Assembly: GCF_027706725.1 (NCBI RefSeq)
Contig: NZ_JAQFWQ010000062.1
Coordinates: forward strand, 1-41,784
Direction: 5' to 3'
Length of the DNA stretch: 41,784 bases
DNA from: Nocardiopsis endophytica
GTDB lineage: Bacteria > Actinomycetota > Actinomycetes > Streptosporangiales > Streptosporangiaceae
Part shown: positions 1 through 7,502 of the stretch, in pieces
Layout: every line of letters begins with the position of its first letter
Position numbering within the stretch: the first letter of the stretch is position 1
Program-made: the position numbers and the translations under genes
Notes under the pieces: generated by a model
What the model was told of the DNA's origin: nothing
Databases searched by the model: none
What the model saw: only the letters and a program-made list of their open reading frames with translations

Positions 1-31
1 GCGGGGCGCGAGGCTCGGCCCCTGCGGCGCG

Positions 32-47
32 CCCGCCTATCCGCGCG
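32..47 (+). repeat. 16-bp exact repeat, copy 1
   Basis: The 16-mer cccgcctatccgcgcg occurs here and again, identically, at 7293-7308. Both copies are on the plus strand and both lie close to a copy of the 64-bp palindromic repeat. No function is evident. Confidence 0.6.
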
Positions 48-52
48 AGCTC

Positions 53-92
53 TAAAAGCGGCCCGGTAGCGTCGCTCCTCCCGAGATCAACG
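53..92 (+). repeat. 64-bp palindromic repeat, copy A (partial)
   Basis: These 40 bases match the right part of the 64-bp element at 7176-7239 (read on the minus strand) at 36 of 40 positions and end in the same CCCGAGATCAACG arm. The left arm is missing and replaced by unrelated sequence that begins just after the 16-mer at 32-47. It lies downstream of the FKBP gene's terminators. Confidence 0.8.
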
Positions 93-129
93 CGGGTACG
101 CGCCCGTGGTGTGGGCCGGGCACGGCGAA

Positions 130-160
130 GGCGCGGGGCGGCCCTCGGCCGCCCCGCGCC
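130..160 (-). terminator. Second terminator hairpin after the FKBP gene
   Basis: A perfect 14-bp stem (130-143 with 147-160) closes on a 3-base loop. It has no T-tract, as is common in actinobacteria. It backs up the hairpin at 178-209. Confidence 0.7.
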
Positions 161-177
161 CCGTGTCCTCATGGTCC

Positions 178-209
178 CCGTGCCGGGAGCCCTCCGGCTC
201 CCGGCACGG
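178..209 (-). terminator. First terminator hairpin after the FKBP gene
   Basis: A perfect 14-bp stem (178-191 with 196-209) with a 4-base loop begins 6 bases beyond the FKBP stop codon. With the hairpin at 130-160 it forms a tandem terminator. Confidence 0.75.
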
Positions 210-214
210 CGCCG

Positions 215-1291
215 CTACTTCTCCTCGTCCCCGGACTTGTCCTCATCGCCGGACTTCTCGTCGCCGGACTTCTCCTCGCCTTCGCCGGTCTCCTCCGCCG
301 GCGGCGGCGGGTCGACGGCGCCCAGGATGTCGATGACGAACACCAGCGTCCCGGCGGGCTGCCCGTTGTCGGCGGCCTCCTTGCCGTAGGCCTGGTCCTC
401 GGGGATCGTCAGCAGCACCCGGCTGCCGACCTTCTCGCCCTTGAGGCCCTCGTCCCAGCCCTCGATGACCTGGCCCTGGCCCAGCGGGAAGGTGAACGGC
501 GCGCCGCCCTTGCTCCAGGTGGAGTCGAAGACCTTGCCGTCCTCCCAGCGCACGCCGGTGTACTGGACGACGAGCTCCTGCTCGTCCTTCACCTCGGGGC
601 CGTCGCCCTCCACGAGGTTCACCTTCTCCAGCTCCTTGGGCGGATCGCCCTCGGGGATGGAGATCTCCGGCTCGGCGGCGCCGTTGTCGGGGGCGGTGGG
701 CAGGCCGTCGCCGCCGTCGGTGGTCTGCTCGCCGGGGACGGTGTCGCCCTTGCCGAAGCGGTCGCGCACCTCCAGCACCGAGACCGAGTCGCCCTCGGGG
801 ATCTCCGAGGGGTCCATCCCCTGCGCCTGGGCCTGCTCCGGGTCGGCCGCGGGGAAGACGAACACCACCTGCGCGCCGACGTTCTGGTTGACGATGTCCT
901 TGTTGAACTCCTCGCCCAGCTGCTCCATGGACAGCAGGAAGGGGGTCCCGGTCTCGTAGGTGGAGTTGGTTTTCTCCGCCTTGCCCTTGCCCTCCCACTG
1001 GTAGTCGACGATGTCGACGAGCAGCAGGTCGTCGGCGCGGACGATCTCCCCCTGGTCCTCGCCGGGCCGCACCACGCCGGAGATCTGCTCACCGGGCGGG
1101 GCGATGTCGGGGAACTCGACCTTGGGCTCCTCCCCGGGCTTCCCGCTGACCTCCGGAAGCCGGCTGTCCACGTCGTCCCCGGTCTGAAGGAAGGCCGGCG
1201 TCTTCCAATCCTCGGGAATCGTGCCGCAGGCGGACACCGCCAGCAGCACGGCAGAGAACGGTACCGCGAGGGCGGCGGCACGTCGTCGCAT
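215..1291 (-). CDS. Tandem-FKBP peptidyl-prolyl isomerase lipoprotein
   Basis: A 358-residue extracytoplasmic proline isomerase and chaperone, predicted to be lipid-anchored. The N-terminus has an MRRR start, a hydrophobic stretch and the lipobox AVSAC followed by G. The C-terminal third is a well-formed FKBP domain, with VVQYTGVRWEDGKVFDSTW, then GQVIEGWDEGL and PAGTLVFVIDIL. An earlier region (ADDLLLVDIV...NVGAQVVFVFP) looks like a second, degenerate FKBP domain. The tail is proline-rich and then acidic, with repeated KSGDE units. The ATG at 1291 is chosen because AGAGG lies 9 bases upstream; an in-frame TTG at 1300 abuts that site. Strong hairpins on both sides suggest its own transcript. 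FKBP genes follow pafA in several actinobacteria; a direct link to the proteasome is not established. Confidence 0.88.
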   Translation of the reverse strand: MRRRAAALAVPFSAVLLAVSACGTIPEDWKTPAFLQTGDDVDSRLPEVSGKPGEEPKVEFPDIAPPGEQISGVVRPGEDQGEIVRADDLLLVDIVDYQWEGKGKAEKTNSTYETGTPFLLSMEQLGEEFNKDIVNQNVGAQVVFVFPAADPEQAQAQGMDPSEIPEGDSVSVLEVRDRFGKGDTVPGEQTTDGGDGLPTAPDNGAAEPEISIPEGDPPKELEKVNLVEGDGPEVKDEQELVVQYTGVRWEDGKVFDSTWSKGGAPFTFPLGQGQVIEGWDEGLKGEKVGSRVLLTIPEDQAYGKEAADNGQPAGTLVFVIDILGAVDPPPPAEETGEGEEKSGDEKSGDEDKSGDEEK

Positions 1292-1326
1292 AGGGCACAA
1301 CCTCTAAATCGGCTCGGGTCCCCGAC

Positions 1327-1332
1327 ACACTA
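1327..1332 (-). promoter_or_regulatory. Possible -10 box of the FKBP gene
   Basis: TAGTGT (TANNNT type) on the minus strand would start transcription about 30 bases before the ATG at 1291. No convincing -35 box is seen. Confidence 0.3.
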
Positions 1333-1440
1333 TCGGAAAGGCGATCCTTCCGTATCCGGGTAAGAGCCGGTTAAGGGCCCTGCGGCACAGGGGTTTCGGC
1401 CGCGCCCCGTCCGAATCGCGGGGGCGCGGAAGCGCAGGCC

Positions 1441-1471
1441 GGGGCCGCGGGGGACGCACCCCCGCGGCCCC
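1441..1471 (-). terminator. pafA terminator
   Basis: A perfect 13-bp GC stem (1441-1453 with 1459-1471) and 5-base loop lie 14 bases past the pafA stop. It separates pafA from the FKBP gene. Confidence 0.75.
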
Positions 1472-1485
1472 GTCGGCCCCGCCGG

Positions 1486-2844
1486 TCACATTCCGGCGAT
1501 CAGCTTCTCCACCCGCTCGTCGACCGCCTTGAACGGGTCCTTGCACAGCACGGTGCGCTGCGCCTGGTCGTTCAGCTTCAGGTGCACCCAGTCGACCGTG
1601 AAGTCGCGCCGCTTCTCCTGCGCCTTGCGGATGAACTCCCCGCGCAGCCGCGCCCGGGTGGTCTGCGGCGGCACCGACTTGGCCTCGAAGGTGCTCAGGT
1701 CGTCGACGACCCGGTCCATCTGCCCCTTGCGCTGCAGCATGTAGAACAGACCGCGGTCGCGGTGGATGTCGTGGTAGGTCAGGTCGAGCTGGGCGATGCG
1801 CGGCGAGGACAGCGAGAGCCCGTGCTTGGCGCGGTAGCGCTCCAGCAGCGTGTACTTGGCGACCCAGTCGATCTCCCGCTCCACCAGCGACAGGTTCTGC
1901 GTCTCGACCGCCTCCAGGGTGCGCGCCCACAGCTCCAGCACCCGCTTGCCGGTGGAGTCGGTGCCGTTCCGGTCGACGTAGGCCTGCACCTTGTCCAGGT
2001 ACTCGTGCTGGATCTCCAGCGCGCTGGCCTCCCTGCCGTTGGCCAGCCGCACCTTGCGGCGCCCGGTCATGTCGTGGCTGACCTCGCGGATGGCCCGGAT
2101 GGGGTTCTCCAGGGTGAAGTCGCGCATGACCACCCCGGTCTCGATCATCCGCAGCACCAGGTCGGTGGAGGCCAGCTTGAGCAGGGTGGTCACCTCGCTC
2201 ATGTTGGAGTCCCCGACGATCACGTGCAGGCGGCGGAAGCGCTCGGCGTCGGCGTGCGGCTCGTCGCGGGTGTTGATGATGGGCCGGGACCGGGTGGTCG
2301 CCGAGGAGACGCCCTCCCAGATGTGCTCGGCCCGCTGGCTGACGCAGTACAGCGCGCCGCGCGGGGTCTGCAGCACCTTGCCCGCCCCGCAGATGATCTG
2401 GCGGGTGACCAGGAACGGGATGAGCACGTCGGCCAGGCGCCCGAACTCGCCGTGCCGGCCCACAAGGTAGTTCTCGTGGCAGCCGTAGGAGTTGCCGGCC
2501 GAGTCGGTGTTGTTCTTGAACAGGTAGATCTCGCCGGCGATGCCCTCCTCGTGCAAGCGCTGCTCGGCGTCGACCTGCAGCCCCTCCAGGATCCGCTCGC
2601 CGGCCTTGTCGTGGGCGACCAGGTCGGCCAGGTCGTCGCACTCGGGGGTGGCGTACTCGGGGTGGCTGCCCACGTCCAGGTACAGGCGGGCGCCGTTGCG
2701 CAGGAAGACGTTGCTGCTGCGCCCCCACGACACGACGCGGCGGAACAGGTAGCGCGCCACCTCGTCCGGCGACAGCCTGCGCTGCCCCCGGAACGTGCAG
2801 GTGACGCCGTACTCGTTCTCAAGTCCGAAAATGCGGCGTTCCAC
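1486..2844 (-). CDS. pafA: Pup-protein ligase PafA
   Basis: Uses ATP to phosphorylate the C-terminal glutamate of Pup and join it to substrate lysines, marking them for the proteasome. At 452 residues it equals the M. tuberculosis enzyme in length. Hallmarks of the carboxylate-amine ligase (glutamine synthetase-like) fold are visible. GLENEYG carries metal ligand Glu9, [11 protein letters not shown] carries catalytic base Asp57, and [17 protein letters not shown] and [13 protein letters not shown] also match the family. Unlike Dop it lacks the roughly 40-residue loop after the first motif. It starts at GTG 2844, with GAGG four bases upstream, and reads [13 protein letters not shown]. It follows prcA by 189 bp, with a hairpin in between. 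The accessory regulators pafB and pafC, which often follow pafA, are absent up to the window edge. Confidence 0.97.
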   Translation of the reverse strand: MERRIFGLENEYGVTCTFRGQRRLSPDEVARYLFRRVVSWGRSSNVFLRNGARLYLDVGSHPEYATPECDDLADLVAHDKAGERILEGLQVDAEQRLHEEGIAGEIYLFKNNTDSAGNSYGCHENYLVGRHGEFGRLADVLIPFLVTRQIICGAGKVLQTPRGALYCVSQRAEHIWEGVSSATTRSRPIINTRDEPHADAERFRRLHVIVGDSNMSEVTTLLKLASTDLVLRMIETGVVMRDFTLENPIRAIREVSHDMTGRRKVRLANGREASALEIQHEYLDKVQAYVDRNGTDSTGKRVLELWARTLEAVETQNLSLVEREIDWVAKYTLLERYRAKHGLSLSSPRIAQLDLTYHDIHRDRGLFYMLQRKGQMDRVVDDLSTFEAKSVPPQTTRARLRGEFIRKAQEKRRDFTVDWVHLKLNDQAQRTVLCKDPFKAVDERVEKLIAGM

Positions 2845-2972
2845 GCGGCCTCACCCGTTTCCCGTCCCGTGGCAGCCGCGGATGCCCGTCGCGGCCGGTC
2901 CGCACCGGCCGGAGCCCCGCCGCGCTGCCGACGACTCCACTGTTGTTATCGGCTCCGTCCGGCCCGGGGAAA

Positions 2973-3012
2973 CCGGCCGCGCCCCACCGGATGCTCCGCG
3001 GGGCGCGGCCGG
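2973..3012 (-). terminator. prcA terminator or attenuator
   Basis: A perfect 13-bp stem (2973-2985 with 3000-3012) with a 14-base loop lies just past the prcA stop. It suggests that pup-prcB-prcA and pafA are at least partly separate transcripts. Confidence 0.65.
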
Positions 3013-3033
3013 GCCGTTCGGATCCGCCCCTGA

Positions 3034-3810
3034 TCAGGCGGAGGGCTCCTGGTCGCCGGAGGCCTCCCCGTCGGAACCGCCGGAGTCCGCGCCCCCGGAC
3101 GGGGAGGGGGACGAGCCCCGCCCCTCCTCGATGAGGCGGTTCAGCCGGGCCCCCTGGATGCGGCGGAACTTGCGGTGCTCGCGCGCCCGCTCCAGCACCG
3201 CCACCTCCAGGTTGGCCGCGTCCAGCTCCCGGCGCTCACCGTTCTCGTGGGCCAGGGCGTGCATGGCCGCCGACAGCGCCTCGCCCAGCGCGGCGCCGGG
3301 GTCGAAGCGCTCCTTGAGGGCGGCGGTCACCGCGTCCGCGGAGCCGCCCATGGCCAGCAGCCCCTTCTCGTCGACGACCGAGCCGTCGAAGGTGATGCGG
3401 TAGATCTGGTCGGTGTCGGCGTCGTCGCCGACCTCGGCCACGACGATCTCCACCTCCCAGGGCTTGTTGGACTCGCTGAACACCGTGCCCAGCGTCTGGG
3501 CGTAGGCGTTGGCCAGCATCCGGCCGGTTACGTCGCGCCGGTCGTAGGCGTAGCCGTGGGAGTCGGCGTAGCGCACACCGCCCAGCCGCAGGTTCTCGAA
3601 CTCGTTGTACCGGCCGACGGCGGCGAAGGCCACCCGGTCGTACAGCTCGCTGATCTTGTGCAGCGTGCGGGACATGTTGTCCGCCACGAACAGGATCCCG
3701 CCGTCGTACTGCAGGACGACGGCGCTGCGGCCGCGCGCGATGCCCTTGCGCGCGTAGTCCGCCTTGTCCTTCATGCTCTGTTCGGGCGAGACGTAGAACG
3801 GCATCGACAC
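3034..3810 (-). CDS. prcA: 20S proteasome alpha subunit
   Basis: Forms the outer alpha rings of the 20S core. The N-terminal tails gate the channel that ARC opens. The 258 residues match the family throughout, with [39 protein letters not shown] and [11 protein letters not shown]. The last ~40 residues are acidic and Ser/Gly-rich, as usual for actinobacterial PrcA. The GTG at 3810 ([11 protein letters not shown]) is preferred over the ATG at 3804 because AGGA lies about 9 bases upstream and the N-terminus then aligns with MSFPYFISPEQ of M. tuberculosis. It lies 56 bp after prcB, so the two are probably cotranscribed. Confidence 0.97.
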   Translation of the reverse strand: MSMPFYVSPEQSMKDKADYARKGIARGRSAVVLQYDGGILFVADNMSRTLHKISELYDRVAFAAVGRYNEFENLRLGGVRYADSHGYAYDRRDVTGRMLANAYAQTLGTVFSESNKPWEVEIVVAEVGDDADTDQIYRITFDGSVVDEKGLLAMGGSADAVTAALKERFDPGAALGEALSAAMHALAHENGERRELDAANLEVAVLERAREHRKFRRIQGARLNRLIEEGRGSSPSPSGGADSGGSDGEASGDQEPSA

Positions 3811-3866
3811 CGCTGATCGTTCCTTTGCTCTCTTTGGTCCGTGCGGGCTTGTCGGCGCGGTCCGGG

Positions 3867-4712
3867 TCAGTCGATCGGCGCCGTGGGCCCGTCGGGCCGC
3901 TCGGACCGCCCGGCCACCACGGCCTCGGCGACCGCCGCCACCTCGTCGGCGGGCAGCCGCCGGTAGCCGTCCTCGGTGACCACGTCGACCAGCGGATAGA
4001 TCTTGCGGTGGACGTCGGGCCCGCCGGTCGCCGAGTCGTCGTCGGCGGCGTCGTAGAGCGCCTGCACGGCCGCGGTCACGGCCTGGCCCTCGTCGAGCCC
4101 GTCGGTGAACAGCTTCTTCAGGGACCCGCGGGCGTAGACCGAGCCCGAGCCGATCGAGTGGAAGCGGTGCTCCTCGTAGCGGCCCCCCACGGGGTCGTAG
4201 CTGAAGATGCGCCCGGCCTCGCGGGACTCGTCGTAGCCGACGAGCAGCGGGACCACGACGAAGCCCTGCATGGCCAGGCCGAGGTTGCCGCGCAGCATAT
4301 TCGCCAGCCGGTTGGCCTTGCCCTCCAGGGACAGCGGCCGCCCTTCGCGCTTCTCGTAGTGCTCCAGCTCGACCTGGTACAGGCGGGCCAGCTCGATGCC
4401 GATGCCGGCGGCGCCCGCGATCGCCACCGCGGAGTACTCGTCGGCGCGGAACAGCTTCTCCATGTCCCGGTTGGCGATGGTGGTGCCCGAGGTGGCCCTG
4501 CGGTCCCCGGCGAGCACGACGCCGCCGGGGAAGGTCAGCGCCACGATCGTGGTGGCCTCGGGGGTGAGGGGCCGGCCGTCCGTCCCGTGCGGCAGGTCCT
4601 GCCACCGGGGAAGCAGGTCGGGGTGGACCGCGCTGAGGAACTCGGAGAACGACGCCGGCCCCGGGTTCATGTACGCGGCGGGCAGCCGTCCGCCCTCGAA
4701 CGCTTGAGACAC
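3867..4712 (-). CDS. prcB: 20S proteasome beta subunit (proteolytic)
   Basis: The catalytic beta subunit, an N-terminal-threonine hydrolase. It has 281 residues as a precursor. The propeptide of about 53 residues should be removed autocatalytically before Thr54 in EATTIVAL, which becomes the nucleophile. Other family signatures are [14 protein letters not shown] (catalytic Asp and Arg), [15 protein letters not shown] and [16 protein letters not shown]. It starts at GTG 4712, behind GGGAG at a short spacing of 4-5 bases; that start gives a propeptide length normal for the family. It lies between pup and prcA in the conserved order. Confidence 0.97.
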   Translation of the reverse strand: MSQAFEGGRLPAAYMNPGPASFSEFLSAVHPDLLPRWQDLPHGTDGRPLTPEATTIVALTFPGGVVLAGDRRATSGTTIANRDMEKLFRADEYSAVAIAGAAGIGIELARLYQVELEHYEKREGRPLSLEGKANRLANMLRGNLGLAMQGFVVVPLLVGYDESREAGRIFSYDPVGGRYEEHRFHSIGSGSVYARGSLKKLFTDGLDEGQAVTAAVQALYDAADDDSATGGPDVHRKIYPLVDVVTEDGYRRLPADEVAAVAEAVVAGRSERPDGPTAPID

Positions 4713-4926
4713 GCGACTCCCTTCGGGTGGCGCCCCGCCCGCCCCGCGGTGGGATGCGGGGCGGACGGGGCGCGGGCGACTATCGACGTTTACCGCCGAC
4801 CCTACTGACAGCGGAGGGAACGGGTGTAGCCACCGGCCCGGTCTCTGCTGTGGGCGAACCGGCCCGGGGCGGCGTCCGGGACCGGAATCCGGGCGGTGGG
4901 CCCGCGGGCGGCCCCGGGCCCAGGGG

Positions 4927-5130
4927 CTACTGGCCGCCCTTCTGGACGAACTGGCGGACGAAGTCCTCGGCGTTGGACTCGAGGACCTCGTCGATCTCGT
5001 CCAGGATGTCGTCGACGTCCTCGTCCAGCTTCTCGTTGCGCTCCTGCGCCTCGGCGCCGGCCTCGACCTCTTCGACGTCCTCGTCGCGCCGGGTCGTGTG
5101 CTTCTGCCCGCCGGTGTCCTTGGTCGCCAT
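4927..5130 (-). CDS. pup: Prokaryotic ubiquitin-like protein Pup
   Basis: A small, intrinsically disordered modifier joined to lysines of proteins bound for the proteasome. It has 67 residues, rich in Glu, Asp and Lys. The central region ([20 protein letters not shown]) is the part that coils onto ARC, and the C-terminus is FVQKGGQ. It ends in Gln, so Dop must deamidate it to Glu before ligation by PafA. The ATG at 5130 has an ideal GAGGAGGT 7 bases upstream, the strongest ribosome-binding site in the cluster, which fits abundant production. It is followed by prcB after 214 bp. Confidence 0.98.
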   Translation of the reverse strand: MATKDTGGQKHTTRRDEDVEEVEAGAEAQERNEKLDEDVDDILDEIDEVLESNAEDFVRQFVQKGGQ

Positions 5131-5161
5131 CCCACAACCTCCTCGATCGGGGCCCGTTGCC

Positions 5162-5191
5162 CTTATCTTGGCCCAGCGGAACCCGGCTCAA
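5162..5191 (-). promoter_or_regulatory. Candidate pup-prcB-prcA promoter
   Basis: TTGAGC (5186-5191), an 18-base spacer and GATAAG (5162-5167) on the minus strand resemble a housekeeping promoter. Initiation near 5155 would give a leader of about 25 bases carrying the strong pup ribosome-binding site. Confidence 0.45.
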
Positions 5192-5400
5192 CCTTGATCG
5201 CCGGTCCCGTTGTCCGCACGTTACCGAGTTCGCGGCGTTTTGTCCGTACACCCGTCCGAACGTCGGCGTGGCCCGGGGTGTTCCCCGCCACCCCCGGTGC
5301 GAACCGGGCCGCCCCGGCCGAGGCGCCGGTCAGCGGCGTGCGGCGGCGCGGCCGGGGCCGGGCGCTGGGCCCGGGACCGTCCCGCGGCGCCGTGGGCGCA

Positions 5401-5447
5401 CGTGGGCCCGGGCCGGGGGCCTACCGCTCCCCCGGCCCGGGCCCACG
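5401..5447 (-). terminator. dop terminator
   Basis: A perfect 19-bp GC stem (5401-5419 with 5429-5447) and 9-base loop sit immediately after the dop stop codon. It is the longest perfect hairpin in the window and should isolate dop from pup. Confidence 0.8.
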
Positions 5448-5451
5448 CGGC

Positions 5452-6972
5452 TCAGCGCCTGCCGCCGGTGAGCACGGCGACCAGGTCGGCCGCCGTGTCG
5501 GCGCTGTCCAGCAGCGCCCCCACATGCTCGCGGGTGCCGCGGTTGGGCTCGAGCGTGGGGACCCGCTGCAGCGAGTCGTAGCCGGGCAGGTCGAAGATGA
5601 CCGAGTCCCAGGAGGCCGCCGCCACCGCGTCGGCGTACTTGGCCAGGCAGCGGCCGCGGAAGTAGGCGCGGGTGTCCTCGGGCGGCTCGGTGATACAGCG
5701 CTCGACCTCGGCCTCGTCCACCAGGCGCCTGATCCGGCCCCGCCCGGCCAGCCGGTTGTACAGCCCCTTGTCCTGGCGCACGTCGGAGTACTGCAGGTCG
5801 ACCATCTGCAGGCGGTGGTGGCCCCAGTCGAGCCCGTCCCGGCTGCGGTAGCCCTCCAGCAGCTTGAGCTTGGCGACCCAGTCCAGCTCCTCGGCGCAGA
5901 GCATGGGGTCGCGCGAGAGCCGGTCCAGGACGTCCGCCCACATCCGCAGCACCTCGGCGGTGTCGGCGTCGGGCTCGCTGCCGTAGCGGTCCTGCACGTA
6001 CTTCTCGGCCAGCTCCAGGTACTCGCGCTGGATCTGCAGGGCGGTCATCCGGCGCCCGTCGCGCAGCCGCGCCTGGTGGGTCAGGCCGGGGTCGTGCGAG
6101 ATGGCCCGCAGGTCGGCCACGGGCGTCTCCAGCGACAGGTCGACGCCGATGAACCCGTCCTCGATCATCGACAGCACCAGCGAGGTGGTGCCCAGCTTGA
6201 GGAAGGTGGACACCTCGCTCATGTTGGCGTCGCCCAGGATGACGTGCAGCCGCCGGTACTTGTCGGGGTCGGCGTGCGGCTCGTCGCGGGTGTTGATGAT
6301 GGGGCGCTTGAGCGTGGTCTCCAGCCCCACCTCGACCTCGAAGAAGTCGGCGCGCTGGCTGATCTGGAAGCCCGAGTCGCGCCCGTCGGCGCCGATCCCG
6401 ACCCGGCCCGCGCCGCAGACCGCCTGGCGCGAGACGAAGAAGGGGATGAGGTGGCGCACGATGTCCCCGAAGGCGGTCGACCGGCGCATCAGGTAGTTCT
6501 CGTGGCAGCCGTAGGAGGCGCCCTTGTTGTCGGTGTTGTTCTTGTAGAGCTGGATCGGCTCCACCCCGGGCACGGCGGCGGCCCGCCGGGCCGCGTCGGC
6601 CATCACCCGCTCACCGGCCTTGTCCCACAGCACCGCGTCGCGGGGGTTGGTCACCTCCGGGGCCGAGTACTCGGGGTGCGCGTGGTCGACGTACAGGCGG
6701 GCGCCGTTGGTCAGGATGACGTTGGCCAGCCCCAGGTCCTCGTCGGTGAGCTGGGTCGGGTCGGCGACCTCCCGCGCGAGGTCGAAGCCCCGCGCGTCGC
6801 GCAGCGGGTTCTCCTCCTCGAAGTCCCAGCGCGCCTTGCGCGCCCGGGCGGCCGAGGCCGCGAGGTAGGCGTTGACCACCTGGGTAGAGGTCACCATCGC
6901 GTTGGCACCGGGGTTCCCGGGCACGGAGATCCCGTACTCGGTCTCGATGCCCATAATCCGCCGCACAGTCAT
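5452..6972 (-). CDS. dop: Pup deamidase/depupylase Dop
   Basis: Deamidates the C-terminal Gln of Pup to Glu and also cleaves Pup from conjugates. It is a PafA homologue with 506 residues (M. tuberculosis Dop is about 500). [11 protein letters not shown] carries metal ligand Glu10 and [15 protein letters not shown] carries the catalytic Asp96. The Dop-specific loop around residues 44-67 ([20 protein letters not shown]), absent from PafA, identifies it as Dop. The ATG at 6972 ([14 protein letters not shown]) has no ribosome-binding site but lies 6 bases after a TAACCT box, so translation is probably leaderless. The GTG at 6966 would align better with the M. tuberculosis start. In most relatives dop directly follows arc; here 3.6 kb separates them. 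Confidence 0.96.
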   Translation of the reverse strand: MTVRRIMGIETEYGISVPGNPGANAMVTSTQVVNAYLAASAARARKARWDFEEENPLRDARGFDLAREVADPTQLTDEDLGLANVILTNGARLYVDHAHPEYSAPEVTNPRDAVLWDKAGERVMADAARRAAAVPGVEPIQLYKNNTDNKGASYGCHENYLMRRSTAFGDIVRHLIPFFVSRQAVCGAGRVGIGADGRDSGFQISQRADFFEVEVGLETTLKRPIINTRDEPHADPDKYRRLHVILGDANMSEVSTFLKLGTTSLVLSMIEDGFIGVDLSLETPVADLRAISHDPGLTHQARLRDGRRMTALQIQREYLELAEKYVQDRYGSEPDADTAEVLRMWADVLDRLSRDPMLCAEELDWVAKLKLLEGYRSRDGLDWGHHRLQMVDLQYSDVRQDKGLYNRLAGRGRIRRLVDEAEVERCITEPPEDTRAYFRGRCLAKYADAVAAASWDSVIFDLPGYDSLQRVPTLEPNRGTREHVGALLDSADTAADLVAVLTGGRR

Positions 6973-6978
6973 GGTGGA

Positions 6979-6984
6979 AGGTTA
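6979..6984 (-). promoter_or_regulatory. -10 box of a leaderless dop promoter
   Basis: TAACCT, six bases and then ATG 6972. No Shine-Dalgarno sequence is present, and transcription would begin at or next to the start codon. The same box and spacing precede the XRE gene at 15182. Confidence 0.5.
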
Positions 6985-7175
6985 TCCACCGACGCGCCGT
7001 CTTGAACTCCCCTCCGGGGATTGTGGCCCAAGTGCCTCCGGGCAGGGGCCGGAGGGACCGTTTCCGGCACCGGGGGCCGGGCGCCCCGGCGGGCGGGGCC
7101 CACGGGGCGTCGGCGCCGCCGGAGCGGGGTCCGGCCGGTTCGGCCCCACACGGACGGCGCGCCGGGCGCGCTCCG

Positions 7176-7239
7176 CGTTGATCTCGGGGGAAACGACGCT
7201 TCCGGGCCGCTTTTAGGGGCGCTTTTCCCGAGATCAACG
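7176..7239 (-). repeat. 64-bp palindromic repeat, copy B (complete)
   Basis: Ends are perfect 13-bp inverted repeats (CGTTGATCTCGGG). The asymmetric middle contains CCTAAAAGCGGCCCGG on the minus strand. Compared with copy C (41293-41356) it has the same 64-bp length and differs at 6 positions; compared with copy A (53-92) it differs at 4 of 40. It lies in the 530-bp gene-free stretch between dop and the alkylsulfatase gene. Confidence 0.85.
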
Positions 7240-7292
7240 TTGTAGGGGCGGTGATCGGCGGCGGAGTGGGAGGGACTGGGCCCTCGCGGTCC

Positions 7293-7308
7293 CCCGCCTA
7301 TCCGCGCG
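7293..7308 (+). repeat. 16-bp exact repeat, copy 2
   Basis: Identical to 32-47. It lies 53 bp beyond copy B of the palindromic repeat. The remaining sequence from 7309 to 7502 shows nothing recognisable. Confidence 0.6.
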
Positions 7309-7502
7309 GGCCCTTATTCCGCCCACCTGCCACAGGCGCCGGCGAAAGGCGGCGGAATCGCCCTCCGCCCCCTCTTTACCGGGCGCGGACAGGCACGAAC
7401 GAAACGCCTGCGGTATTCCGCGCCGGGGAGTTCCACCGGCGCGGGAAAAGGCGACGGGGGACCGACCCGCTCCCCCGTCGTCCCGCCCTCACACGGCGGC
7501 CC

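Larger units (their letters stand above)
5131..5451. other. Gene-free interval between dop and pup
   Basis: This 321-bp interval holds the dop terminator at 5401-5447 and the pup promoter candidate at 5162-5191. The rest is very GC-rich sequence with no credible gene. Confidence 0.6.

Noticed and set aside
1582-3033. Long plus-strand ORF of 483 codons opposite pafA, with similar long ORFs opposite dop, the alkylsulfatase, arc, the ABC permease and gcvP
   Set aside because: These are antisense reading frames of high-GC genes. They show Val/Gly/Leu/His-biased sequence without domains, while the opposite strand encodes clear conserved proteins.
3034-4605. A 523-codon minus-strand frame that would fuse sequence upstream to prcA
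   Set aside because: Its N-terminal half is the wrong frame of prcB. True prcA starts at 3810 with a ribosome-binding site.
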